Positions 46,801 to 53,830 of a DNA stretch of 64,000 bases are shown here, in pieces (within the stretch, counting starts at the first letter, position 1; the number at the start of each line of letters is the position of its first letter). The DNA comes from Bacteroidia bacterium (GTDB lineage Bacteria; Bacteroidota; Bacteroidia; Chitinophagales; UBA2359), in NCBI GenBank assembly GCA_030427245.1, contig JAUHXA010000007.1:62001-126000 (forward strand), read 5' to 3'. The notes under the pieces are model-generated. The model did not search any database. It worked only from the letters and a program-made list of their open reading frames with translations, and was not told the DNA's origin. The translations under genes and the position numbers were made by a program.

Positions 46801-48162
46801 ATGTGGAAGCTTATAAAATATACGTTTTTTCTTTTTATTCTATTCTTATTCTTATTCTTATTCATAACTTTTTTTACATTAAATAAGGGTGTAAGCTCAT
46901 CTACAAGAGATGGTGAGTATAATGAATTTCTTGTTAAAGGAAATATAGCTTTTTCTAGAGGAGATTTTAACGATGCAATAAATTATTATGAAATGGCTTG
47001 GCTATATAATAAAACTGATTTAATACAAAAAAAACTTATAGAATGTCGAAACAGAATAGCACTTACAAAAGAAGAAACTCCGTTGCTTCAACAAATAAAT
47101 AGAGAGGTTGAACTAATCCCAAAAGAAATCCATGACTTAGGAATAGTGACTCCTATCTTTAGTGATACAATAATGCTTTTGGATAGTATTTATTATGCGA
47201 AGTTAAGAATAGGCAAACCTAATACATTCTCTCATTTAGAACCTTTTTTTGAAAAAAAATTAAGTAAAAAAGAAAAGCAAATTTCAATTACATCTGCAGA
47301 TGTAATTGAAATAACTTCTGAGATGAAAGCAGAGCTAAGAGATGTATATAAAGCATTTGAAATTGAGGCATTATCTGAATCAATACAAGGTATTGATACC
47401 ATAGAATATACACAATGGGAATGGGCTATTAAGCCTATAAAAGAAGGCAACTATCCTCTAAAAATTGTTGTTGCAGCAATTAAGACCATTGAAGGAAAAG
47501 AATATCGAAATACAATACCCGTTTATGAAACAAGTATCAATATTCAGAGTAAGGCTAATTACTTTAACCTGTCTATGTATGCTTCTGGGGGAATGGCTAT
47601 ATTGGCACTAATTTTTCTTTTTGTAAAAAAAAGAATGACAAAAGATAAGATTGAACAAAGGGCTACTTTTTGGAAAGCTGCAACTCAAGATAGCCCCAAA
47701 AATATTTTTGTGATTTATGCCGATGAAGATTCCAATTTTGCAGATAAGTTCTATACCAATCTATATAGTCTGATTAGGGGAGGGTTTATTACACTTTGGT
47801 ATGAAAAAATGATAATGGCATCAGAATTGAGAGCTAAAAAAGTGAATAAACATTTGAATGAAGCAGATATGATAGTTCTATTAATGAGTGGTAATTTCTT
47901 TGCTTCTGATTATTGTGATGAATTATTAGAAAAGGCTATTGAGAGAGAAAAACAAGAGAATGTAATCATCATTCCTGTTTTGATTCGATATTGTACTTGG
48001 GAGATAAGTAAATTGGCGAATTACGAAGTCTTACCTAAAAATAAAGAGCCTATCTCAAGCAATCAATGGAACTCACAAGAACAGGCAATTTATCAAGTTA
48101 TTACGGAAATGGAAGGGATTTTGAATAGTAGAAGTGTGATGAGAGCAAAGTCAGAAAAGTGA
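46801..48162 (+). CDS. Membrane protein with periplasmic domain and C-terminal cytoplasmic TIR domain
   Basis: 453 residues. TM1 5-27; residues 28-256 probably periplasmic, with a TPR-like helical pair (KGNIAFSRGDFNDAINYYEMA, 46-66) and a beta-rich segment whose WEWAIKPIKEGNYPLKI (206-222) resembles extracytoplasmic domains seen in other bacterial TIR and conflict proteins. TM2 257-277; TIR domain 302-440 (NIFVIYADEDSNFADKFYTNL, ADMIVLLMSGNFFASDYCDELLEKAIE), with Glu374 at the usual NADase catalytic position. The domain could cleave NAD or act as a scaffold. The gene is visibly richer in A+T than the macroglobulin gene upstream, a sign of transfer. The duplicated cassette region follows it directly. 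Confidence 0.85.
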   Translation: MWKLIKYTFFLFILFLFLFLFITFFTLNKGVSSSTRDGEYNEFLVKGNIAFSRGDFNDAINYYEMAWLYNKTDLIQKKLIECRNRIALTKEETPLLQQINREVELIPKEIHDLGIVTPIFSDTIMLLDSIYYAKLRIGKPNTFSHLEPFFEKKLSKKEKQISITSADVIEITSEMKAELRDVYKAFEIEALSESIQGIDTIEYTQWEWAIKPIKEGNYPLKIVVAAIKTIEGKEYRNTIPVYETSINIQSKANYFNLSMYASGGMAILALIFLFVKKRMTKDKIEQRATFWKAATQDSPKNIFVIYADEDSNFADKFYTNLYSLIRGGFITLWYEKMIMASELRAKKVNKHLNEADMIVLLMSGNFFASDYCDELLEKAIEREKQENVIIIPVLIRYCTWEISKLANYEVLPKNKEPISSNQWNSQEQAIYQVITEMEGILNSRSVMRAKSEK

Positions 48163-48165
48163 GTT

Positions 48166-48209
48166 CACTTCAACCGTTGTCAAAGTTTGCAACTGTTGAC
48201 AAGGTTTCC
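48166..48209 (+). repeat. Copy E1 of the 44-bp hairpin element
   Basis: Starts CACTTCAACCG and ends GGTTTCC. Hairpin AACC-(g)-TTGTCAA-AGTT, loop TGC, AACT-(g)-TTGACAA-GGTT, with one unpaired G on each side of the stem. It is identical over all 44 bases to E2 (48353-48396). It begins three bases after the TIR gene's stop and sits at the left edge of a broken DUF2281-like module. Confidence 0.88.
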
Positions 48210-48352
48210 ATTATTTCGGTCTTTATTATTAGAAATCAACCAATTGAAGTCTTTGGCTACTGTTCCTTCTCTATCTGCTATTGAAAAATACCAACAACTT
48301 CCCAAAGAATTACAGCAGCAAGTAGCTGATTATATTGATTTTGTGGCGGGGT
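48210..48352 (+). pseudogene. Tail fragment of the TPR-like/DUF2281 gene, bracketed by E1 and E2
   Basis: Reads RSLLLEINQLKSLATVPSL then SAIEKYQQLPKELQQQVADY and IDFVAG. This is the C-terminal half of the intact protein at 50433-50897 (SPIEKYQQLPKELQEQVADF) with several substitutions. It has no start of its own: the open frame only begins inside E1 and runs on through E2. The DUF2281-like tail (LPKELQxQVADxIDFV) resembles antitoxin-like small proteins. A displaced module rather than a gene. Confidence 0.75.
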
Positions 48353-48396
48353 CACTTCAACCGTTGTCAAAGTTTGCAACTGTTGACAAGGTTTCC
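48353..48396 (+). repeat. Copy E2 of the 44-bp hairpin element
   Basis: Identical to E1. It is placed directly after the GATTTTGTGGCGG end of the DUF2281-like module, the same relative site at which E4 lies after the second module. Confidence 0.88.
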
Positions 48397-48400
48397 GTTA

Positions 48401-48499
48401 TTGCGGTCTTTGTTGGTAGAAATCAATCAATTGAAATCTTTTACTACTTTTGTAAAACTCTCGCCTATTGAGGGGTTAATGAAAATGCTGACCAAGTGA
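48401..48499 (+). pseudogene. Second tail fragment of a TPR-like cassette gene, with a different C-terminus
   Basis: Directly after E2 another reading frame gives LRSLLVEINQLKSFTTFVKL, then SPIEGLMKMLTK and a stop. Its first half matches the same LRSLLLEINQLK segment, but the tail replaces the DUF2281-like end by a shorter one. The stop lies one base before the ATG of the next gene, the spacing expected if a complete TPR-like gene once preceded that cassette. Confidence 0.6.
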
Positions 48500-48500
48500 T

Positions 48501-49043
48501 ATGAAACAACTGCGAGACTTTCTAATCGAACAACTAAAAAATCTGATACCCACCTTATCCGCTGCCCAATGTGATTATTATGCAGAAGCCTGTATTATCG
48601 CTTTAGAAAACCAAAGACATCAATCAAATGTTGAGTTAAAAGTTATTGGAGATTTTCAAGACCGCTTTAGGTTGAAATGGGAAACGACTCCCAATAAGAA
48701 GGGGTGGTCAGAACCAAGAGTGATTGCAGAGAATGGCAGTATTGCGATTGCCTTCTTTTTGATAGTCGAACTTACCGATTATCAAGTAATTCAACAGTCC
48801 ATCATTGGGACAGGATTTGATTACTGGTTGGGATATAAAGAAACACACCCTGATTATGACCCCAATAATTTTTTGAATGCAAGATTGGAAATTTCTGGAA
48901 TCAACAGAGGAAGTCGAGGAGAGTTGAATCAAAGGGTAAAACAGAAACTACAGCAAGTAGGTGTAACGGATTACCTCAAAATTCCCGCTTATATTGTTGT
49001 TACTGAATTTAGTCGTCCAATTTGTAAAATTGTAAAAAAATGA
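48501..49043 (+). CDS. Cassette protein A, copy 1 (unknown family, GTGFDYWLG motif)
   Basis: 180 residues, soluble. Homologous along its length to the 177-residue protein at 49903-50436. Shared features: Cys-Tyr-Ala-Glu near residue 27 (YYAEACIIALENQ), VELKVIGDF, an acidic-aromatic strand (RLKWETTP), a hydrophobic helix (IAIAFFLIVELTDYQVI), GTGFDYWLG (109-117), RLEISGI and, at the end, LKIPAYIVVTEFSRPICKIVKK. I recall similar pairs in cyanobacteria but know no named function; the fold looks alpha/beta. Its stop overlaps the next start by ATGA, so the two are translationally coupled. Confidence 0.72.
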   Translation: MKQLRDFLIEQLKNLIPTLSAAQCDYYAEACIIALENQRHQSNVELKVIGDFQDRFRLKWETTPNKKGWSEPRVIAENGSIAIAFFLIVELTDYQVIQQSIIGTGFDYWLGYKETHPDYDPNNFLNARLEISGINRGSRGELNQRVKQKLQQVGVTDYLKIPAYIVVTEFSRPICKIVKK

Positions 49044-49381
49044 GCCAAGCACAAAATTTACACATCGAAGCTATGCAAAAAGCAGCAGATGCTTTTGCAG
49101 CACAACGTTCTGGTAACTACCACGAATACCTGCAATTGACAAAAGAAGCCTTTGAAAAGGAAAAAGAAGCTGCTTGGTTGCTGTTTCACAAGACAAAAGC
49201 AGAACCTACTCGCTCTGTATTGTTTCGTAGTGCTGCTCAGTTGGCATTTAATTGTGGTAAAATGCGAGAAGCAGAGCAGTTGATTTCAGCAGCCTTAGCA
49301 GGAAACCCGCCATTGGAAATATTGCGAGAATTGCGTTTGTTGTATAGAGAAGTATTGGATACATTTGAGTTAGCTGCATGA
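49040..49381 (+). CDS. Cassette protein B, copy 1 (small helical TPR-like protein)
   Basis: 113 residues, all helical. NLHIEAMQKAADAFAAQRSG, YLQLTKEAFEKEKEAAWLL, EPTRSVLFRSAAQLAFNCG, KMREAEQLISAALAGNPPLE: two to three TPR-like helical hairpins, with the EPTRSVLxRSAA and AGNPP signatures shared with the B protein at 50433. The starting ATG overlaps the A stop by four bases. This copy ends soon after the AGNPP segment and lacks the DUF2281-like tail. It may be an adaptor for protein A. Confidence 0.75.
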   Translation: MSQAQNLHIEAMQKAADAFAAQRSGNYHEYLQLTKEAFEKEKEAAWLLFHKTKAEPTRSVLFRSAAQLAFNCGKMREAEQLISAALAGNPPLEILRELRLLYREVLDTFELAA

Positions 49382-49393
49382 AATAGCAATACG

Positions 49394-49774
49394 ATGAACA
49401 ATCCCGAAAAGTCAATAACTTACACGAACAAGCAATGACAATTGCAGATGAAGCCTTTTTAGCAGAAAGAGCTAAGGAAACAGATAAAGTAGTTGGGTTG
49501 TACCAACAAGCTTTTGAGTTGGAAAAACAAGCAGAGAATCACTCCAACCGTTGCCAAAGTTTCCAACTGTTGACAAGGTTTCCGTTTAGTTTTTGGCTTT
49601 GTCGGGTAATCCTCCTATTCAGATTGGAGAAGAATTGCGGTCTTTATTGTTGGAAATCAATCAACTGAAAGCTTCGGAGAACCTTCCTTCTTTGTCTCCA
49701 ATCGAAAAATACCAACAGCTTCCTAAAGAACTGCAAGAGCAGGTAGCGGATTTTATTGATTTTGTGGTGGATTC
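49394..49774 (+). pseudogene. Broken cassette gene B (frameshift, internal deletion, element E3 inserted)
   Basis: The first ~145 bases repeat 50433-50574 (start ATGAACAATCCCGAAAA, versus ATGAAAAATCCCGAAAAA in the intact copy). One A is missing in the A-run, shifting the frame after codon 5. About 115 bases of the intact gene (helices around AMTMVLDYEIEPSRSVLFKG) are absent, and the 44-bp element E3 stands in their place. After E3 the sequence resumes as LALSGNPPIQIGEEL and runs to the DUF2281-like IDFVVD, nearly identical to the intact copy. Even the five last codons of a gene A copy precede it, so this is a segmental duplicate. Confidence 0.85.
49540..49583 (+). repeat. Copy E3 of the 44-bp hairpin element
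   Basis: Same length and ends as E1 with three substitutions (CTCC for CTTC, TTGCC for TTGTC, loop TCC for TGC). One stem pair is lost, so it is slightly weaker. It lies inside the broken gene B. Confidence 0.87.
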
Positions 49775-49818
49775 CACTTCAACCGTTGTCAAAGTTTGCA
49801 ACTCTTGACAAGGTTTTC
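49775..49818 (+). repeat. Copy E4 of the 44-bp hairpin element
   Basis: Differs from E1 at two positions only: the unpaired base (G to C) on the right side and one base of the terminal GGTTTCC. The stem is intact. It lies immediately after the DUF2281-like end of the broken gene B, as E2 does. Confidence 0.87.
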
Positions 49819-49902
49819 GTTTAAATATTTTCTCTTTGCATCCAATTTTGAAAATCCAAATAGAAAATCTATTTTCAGCCTTTCTAAACCAATCTACAAC
49901 AA

Positions 49903-50436
49903 ATGTCCATTGACAAAATCAATATCTACTCGCTAAAAGACCAGAGTTATATTCCCTCTCCTCGTGTGAGTGATTGTTATGCAGAGACAGCTTCTGTTTG
50001 TTTAGAAAATCAAAACCATAAAAAGGGGGTAGAAATTGAAGTTTCGGGGGATGTATCTGCAAAGGTTCAACTCGAATGGGAAGATGTTGACCAACAAATT
50101 CGAGACAATTGGAGGGATTTGCAAGAAGCAACAGAATATGGTGCTACTTGTTTGGCAATATTATTGGTTCAGATTTTAACAGATTACAAAGTCATACGAC
50201 GTTCTCCCAAAAGGACAGGTTTTGATTATTGGTTGGGCGAAAAGAAGGATACTTTTCCCTTTCAAGAAAAAGCAAGGCTCGAAATATCAGGAATTTTGAA
50301 AGGAACAAATGCCCAAATCAACCAAAGATTAAAAGAAAAATTGGAGCAAACCAAAAAAAGTGATGCTCTGAACTTACCCGCCTATGTAGTTGTTGTAGAG
50401 TTTAGTAAACCTGTCTGTAAAATAGCAATACGATGA
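49903..50436 (+). CDS. Cassette protein A, copy 2 (unknown family, GTGFDYWLG-type motif)
   Basis: 177 residues. Homologue of the protein at 48501-49043: DCYAETASVCLENQNHKKG, VEIEVSGDV, QLEWEDVDQQ, TCLAILLVQILTDYKVI, RTGFDYWLG, ARLEISGILKGTNAQINQRL, NLPAYVVVVEFSKPVCKIAIR. The two copies are clearly diverged in sequence, so the duplication is old, unlike the near-identical B fragments. Conserved Cys-Tyr-Ala-Glu and Asp-Tyr-Trp-Leu-Gly are the best candidates for functional residues. Function unknown. The stop overlaps the next start by ATGA. Confidence 0.72.
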   Translation: MSIDKINIYSLKDQSYIPSPRVSDCYAETASVCLENQNHKKGVEIEVSGDVSAKVQLEWEDVDQQIRDNWRDLQEATEYGATCLAILLVQILTDYKVIRRSPKRTGFDYWLGEKKDTFPFQEKARLEISGILKGTNAQINQRLKEKLEQTKKSDALNLPAYVVVVEFSKPVCKIAIR

Positions 50437-50897
50437 AAAATCCCGAAAAAGTCAATAACTTACACGAACAAGCAATGACAATTGCAGATGAAGCCTTTTT
50501 AGCAGAAAGAGCTAAAAAGACAGATAAAGCAGTTGAATTGTACCAACAAGCTTTTGAGTTGGAAAAACAAGCGGCTATGACAATGGTTTTGGACTATGAA
50601 ATAGAGCCAAGCCGTTCGGTTTTGTTCAAAGGCGCAGCTTGTTTGGCGTTGAATGGGAAAAATTACCGAGAGGCAGAACGCATGGTATTTTTGGCTTTGT
50701 CGGGTAATCCTCCTATTCAGATTGGAGAAGAATTGCGGTCTTTATTGTTGGAAATCAATCAACTGAAAGCTTCGGAGAACCTTCCTTCTTTGTCTCCAAT
50801 CGAAAAATACCAACAGCTGCCTAAAGAACTGCAAGAGCAGGTAGCGGATTTTATTGATTTTGTGGTGGTGAAGCGAGGGCTTGTAATGGAGATTTAA
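50433..50897 (+). CDS. Cassette protein B, copy 2 (TPR-like helices plus DUF2281-like tail)
   Basis: 154 residues. Residues 1-105 are the same helical unit as copy 1 (VNNLHEQAMTIADEAFLAER, LYQQAFELEKQAAMTM, EPSRSVLFKGAACLALNG, YREAERMVFLALSGNPPIQ). Residues 108-150 add LRSLLLEINQLKASENLPSL and SPIEKYQQLPKELQEQVADF with IDFVVV, a DUF2281-like helix pair known from small VapB-type antitoxin families. It is the only complete example of this long form in the window and the parent of the fragments at 48210 and 49394. Four-base overlap with gene A. Confidence 0.75.
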   Translation: MKNPEKVNNLHEQAMTIADEAFLAERAKKTDKAVELYQQAFELEKQAAMTMVLDYEIEPSRSVLFKGAACLALNGKNYREAERMVFLALSGNPPIQIGEELRSLLLEINQLKASENLPSLSPIEKYQQLPKELQEQVADFIDFVVVKRGLVMEI

Positions 50898-50942
50898 GAT
50901 AGACTATAACTCGTTAAAACTCTTTACAACGTTTTCTAATAA

Positions 50943-51155
50943 ATGTACATCAATCAGATAATGAACAAGTATCGTCAAGCAAAAAATTTAGAAGACTTAC
51001 TTCAAATAGAATATGGCAAAAGAGGAACTGAAAAACGAGAAGCTTTTGAAGCGAGGTCTAAAGCATTTTATTTCTGTGAAATGCTGAAAGAAAAACGGAA
51101 AGAAGCCAAGTTGTCTCAAAAGTCTTTGGCGGAAAAAGCCGATGTGAAAAATTGA
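50943..51155 (+). pseudogene. Truncated HigA/XRE-type antitoxin remnant
   Basis: 70 codons. EARSKAFYFCEMLKEKRKEA and KLSQKSLAEKADVKN match the start of a HigA-type helix-turn-helix domain (helices 1 and 2), then the frame stops exactly where the recognition helix should begin. No toxin gene precedes it. The stop overlaps the TTG of the following open frame, so the join may be a deletion scar. Confidence 0.6.
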
Positions 51156-51469
51156 AATCAACAACGAAAAATTACAATGAACATATTATCAAAGATTTAT
51201 TACTGCAAATTCAAGCTGTTAATAAAATGATTGACCTTCATCAAGACGATGATTTTATGCAAGACCAATATAAAGCTTTGAAAATGAACTTTATGAAAAA
51301 CCTTACTAATGAATTAATGGCTTCCAGTTTAGACTCACCCCAAGTTTTTCATGTTTTAAAGATTATTTTCAACCAATTGGAAGAAAACACTATTGGTACA
51401 GACGACATACATTTCTCCCGAAAGATTACCGACCAATTGCAGGAGATTGAGCGAATGATTGCTGCCTAA
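51152..51469 (+). CDS. Small helical protein of unknown function
   Basis: 105 residues from a TTG at 51152 (no ATG before the conserved-looking part; an internal ATG lies at codon 31). Predicted all-helical and acidic: IIKDLLLQIQAVNKMIDLHQ, KMNFMKNLTNELMASSLDS, VFHVLKIIFNQLEE, KITDQLQEIERMIAA. I recognise no family. It lies among the broken cassette genes and may be a fragment of a larger protein. Confidence 0.45.
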   Translation: MKSTTKNYNEHIIKDLLLQIQAVNKMIDLHQDDDFMQDQYKALKMNFMKNLTNELMASSLDSPQVFHVLKIIFNQLEENTIGTDDIHFSRKITDQLQEIERMIAA

Positions 51470-51480
51470 AATAGCACCCC

Positions 51481-51564
51481 ATGAACAATCCCAAAAAAGT
51501 CAATAACTTACACGAACAAGCAATGACAATTGCAGATGAAGTCTTTGCAAGAAATTCGTTATGA
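51481..51564 (+). pseudogene. 5' fragment of cassette gene B, third copy
   Basis: Begins with the same leader (AAAATAGCA...ATGAACAATCCC) and reads MNNPKKVNNLHEQAMTIADE, then leaves homology at VFARNSL and stops. Unrelated sequence in another frame (SLQEIRYEDILNQDLS, stop at about 51592) is joined here. It marks the right end of the duplicated region. Confidence 0.7.
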
Positions 51565-51739
51565 GGATATTTTGAATCAAGACCTAAGTTGAATGGACGA
51601 TAAAAAATTACGATGAACATATTGATTGCTGCTATTGAAAAAAAATCCTCCAACCCCTTGTTTACATTTCCCTGCTCACTGCCATTAACAAATGTAAGTC
51701 AATTAGTCATACACTTTTCTCAATCTAAAAACAATCGTC

Positions 51740-52111
51740 ATGCAACACACAACTGCAACTATCCCTGCCAAATTATCCTCTACTATTTTGATGATGACGA
51801 TAACGATGATTGTTTTGATGTTGGTGAGTGCGAATGTAGATGCTCGCCCCAATTTCAAGATGAAAACCAAACAAGCCGAAACAACTGCGGAAATAACCTT
51901 CAAAGTGCCTCAAAATACAAAAGTCTGGATGAATGTCTATAACGAAGAAGGTCGCTATGTGGCAGAATTGATGAACGAAAAGCGAGTCAAAAAAGGAAAA
52001 TCACAAACAGTCGAAGTGAATACAAGTAATTGGGAGGAGGGAAATTATACTGTTGAGGTACGTACCGCTACTGGCAGCGTTTGGACAAAAAGTTTGGTGA
52101 TTGAAGAGTAA
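51740..52111 (+). CDS. Small secreted protein with Ig-like / sorting-domain-like fold
   Basis: 123 residues. Hydrophobic leader 14-32 (TILMMTITMIVLMLVSANVDA), then about 75 residues that look like a FlgD/T9SS-tail type beta-sandwich: AEITFKVPQNTKVWMNVYNEEGRYV, WEEGNYTVEVRTATGSVWTKSLVIEE. It resembles a T9SS sorting domain without cargo. It is small enough to be a stand-alone periplasmic protein. Start uncertain: codon 18 is another ATG that would shorten the leader. Confidence 0.6.
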   Translation: MQHTTATIPAKLSSTILMMTITMIVLMLVSANVDARPNFKMKTKQAETTAEITFKVPQNTKVWMNVYNEEGRYVAELMNEKRVKKGKSQTVEVNTSNWEEGNYTVEVRTATGSVWTKSLVIEE

Positions 52112-52137
52112 AAATCCCATTTCTTGCTTCTGACCTC

Positions 52138-52653
52138 CTACTTCTTGTTTCCCAAGAGTTTCATAAACGAATTGACCATCCAATTTCTATCAGAGGTCGC
52201 TACAGTATCCAAGGTTTTGTCTGCAAAATTTGAAAATTCGGCCAGGTCGTCAATCATTTTTTTGAAGGAATCAACCTCTTCTCCTTCTCCTTCAATTTGT
52301 TGCAACTCACTCAAAACCGATTGAATCGGAGTCAGTTCCCGTTTTTTGCGTTCAGCGATGATTTGTTGAGCGACCTTCCAAATGTCTTTTTCGGCAAAGT
52401 AATACTCTTTGCGGTGGCCCAGTTTGTGTTCCTTTCTAATCAAACCCCAATCAATCAAGGCTCGTAGGTTCATATTGGCATTGCCCATAGAAATGCCTAA
52501 AGTTTCCTTGACCTCAGAAGCCGTCAAAGCTTCGGGTGAAATCAATAACAAGGCATGCACCTGCGCCATTGTGCGATTGATGCCCCATTTAGAACCCAAA
52601 GCACCCCATGTTTGGACAAACTGTTCTTTCCCTTCTTGTAGTGTCATTTCCAT
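52138..52653 (-). CDS. GbsR/MarR-family transcriptional regulator
   Basis: 171 residues. Winged helix-turn-helix of the GbsR type: GKEQFVQTWGALGSKWGINRTMAQVHALLLISPEALTASEV, LGISMGNANMNLRALIDWGLIRKEHKLGHRKEYYFAEKDIWK. C-terminal ~70 residues helical, for dimerisation. Targets unknown; such regulators in Bacteroidota often sit beside transporters or membrane-lipid genes, but none is next to it here. Confidence 0.88.
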   Translation of the reverse strand: MEMTLQEGKEQFVQTWGALGSKWGINRTMAQVHALLLISPEALTASEVKETLGISMGNANMNLRALIDWGLIRKEHKLGHRKEYYFAEKDIWKVAQQIIAERKKRELTPIQSVLSELQQIEGEGEEVDSFKKMIDDLAEFSNFADKTLDTVATSDRNWMVNSFMKLLGNKK

Positions 52654-52763
52654 TTACAAATTTAATCAAGTTTTCAGAACTTTCAAAAAATATTGAAAAT
52701 TCAGTTTTGGCTGTTCTATCAACATAATAAGTAATTCTTTGCAGAATTGTTGGTGTTTTGGAC

Positions 52764-52806
52764 AAAAAAATAACCCACAACGTATAATTTGTTGTGGGTT
52801 GTTTTT
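52764..52806 (-). terminator. Intrinsic terminator of the outer-membrane protein gene
   Basis: AACCCACAAC (52772-52781) pairs perfectly with GTTGTGGGTT (52791-52800). A-run on the left and T-run on the right make it usable in both directions. It lies ~100 bases past the stop of the 52908 gene. Confidence 0.82.
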
Positions 52807-52907
52807 CATCATTTGTTAATTTTTGGATGAAGTAAGCAGGAACGGGAGGCGAGAGGAAATAAATTTCTAATTGTCAATAATTTGAAGTCTTACACCTGTC
52901 ACCCCGC

Positions 52908-53699
52908 TTACCATCCAAACTGATATTGCAGCCCTAAACTGATGGCATTGGTACTTGAAACGATGTTGTTTTTGCCACCATGTACGATTTGCATACCAAC
53001 TCCCAGCTGAGTTTCAGCGGTGAAGGTGATTCCTTTCAAAACTCTAAGTGACAAACCTGCTTCTCCATATAATCGGGTGTAGATGCTTGCACTTGCCTTA
53101 GAGTCAAAGAATTCTATATCGCTTCCCCATGCCAACATCTGATTGTCGAAAGTCGTTCCGATATTTGCGCCGGGGCCTGCGTAAACGCTGATGTGTCTGC
53201 CAATGTGTTTTTTGAAAAGATAGGTAGCAGATACCATAAATTCGTTTTCTACTAAACAATAGGTCAAGTTGTGTCTTTGTCTATTTTCATCAAAACCATA
53301 ATAATCCAGCATCAATTCCCTATCCAAAGTCATACTCAAACCCAATCGAAGTTCTTGGTTAAAATTGCGGTTTCCTTGTTCAAAATTGAAGGGATTCAAA
53401 GAAATGTAAGCACTCAATCTGCCGCCTTCCATTGCAGCATAGTAATCGCTATTTTCTTTCAAATCAACGAGTACCATTGGAACGACATTTCCTCTAATCA
53501 TACTTTGCAGTCCCTGTTGAGTGATATTGGAGTAATTGTCAATGTAACTTCCTGTCTGTACGCCTACATTTGCAATTTTCCATTTTTTGATTTTGGGAGT
53601 GCTGTTCCCCAAATTTGGAACAGTTTGCTGAGCATGAATAGATGGAAGGGAAATAAAAATACAAAAAGTCCAAAGTAAAAGTTTGTAGGATGTTTTCAT
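52908..53699 (-). CDS. Outer-membrane beta-barrel protein of unknown function
   Basis: 263 residues. Signal peptide 1-23 (ends SIHAQQ). The rest alternates polar and hydrophobic residues (ELRLGLSMTLDRELMLDYYGF, HISVYAGPGANIGTTF, FTAETQLGVGMQIVHG) and ends in the barrel-type SLGLQYQFGW with a terminal aromatic. It is consistent with a 10- to 12-stranded barrel. It is transcribed alone; no family was recognised. Confidence 0.72.
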   Translation of the reverse strand: MKTSYKLLLWTFCIFISLPSIHAQQTVPNLGNSTPKIKKWKIANVGVQTGSYIDNYSNITQQGLQSMIRGNVVPMVLVDLKENSDYYAAMEGGRLSAYISLNPFNFEQGNRNFNQELRLGLSMTLDRELMLDYYGFDENRQRHNLTYCLVENEFMVSATYLFKKHIGRHISVYAGPGANIGTTFDNQMLAWGSDIEFFDSKASASIYTRLYGEAGLSLRVLKGITFTAETQLGVGMQIVHGGKNNIVSSTNAISLGLQYQFGW

Positions 53700-53830
53700 T
53701 TGTCGATTGATTTTAAATTGAAGGAAAAAGATGTTTGTTTAAAATGTAAAACGCAAAGGCTTGAAAATCCGTTGCTGTCTTTATACCTTCAAAGTTATAT
53801 TACTTCAATCAGAGGTGCAATTACATTTTT

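Noticed and set aside
48187-48471. 94-codon gene between the TIR gene and cassette A
   Set aside because: Its TTG start lies within the hairpin element and it reads through a second element; it is a chance fusion of module fragments.
48166-49818. CRISPR-like array reading of the 44-bp repeats
   Set aside because: Spacing is irregular (about 140 to 1140 bases), the intervening sequences are homologous gene fragments, and no cas gene is present.
48166-51600. Diversity-generating retroelement or invertible-cassette system
   Set aside because: There is no reverse transcriptase, recombinase or integrase gene, and the duplicated tails show no A-biased substitution pattern.
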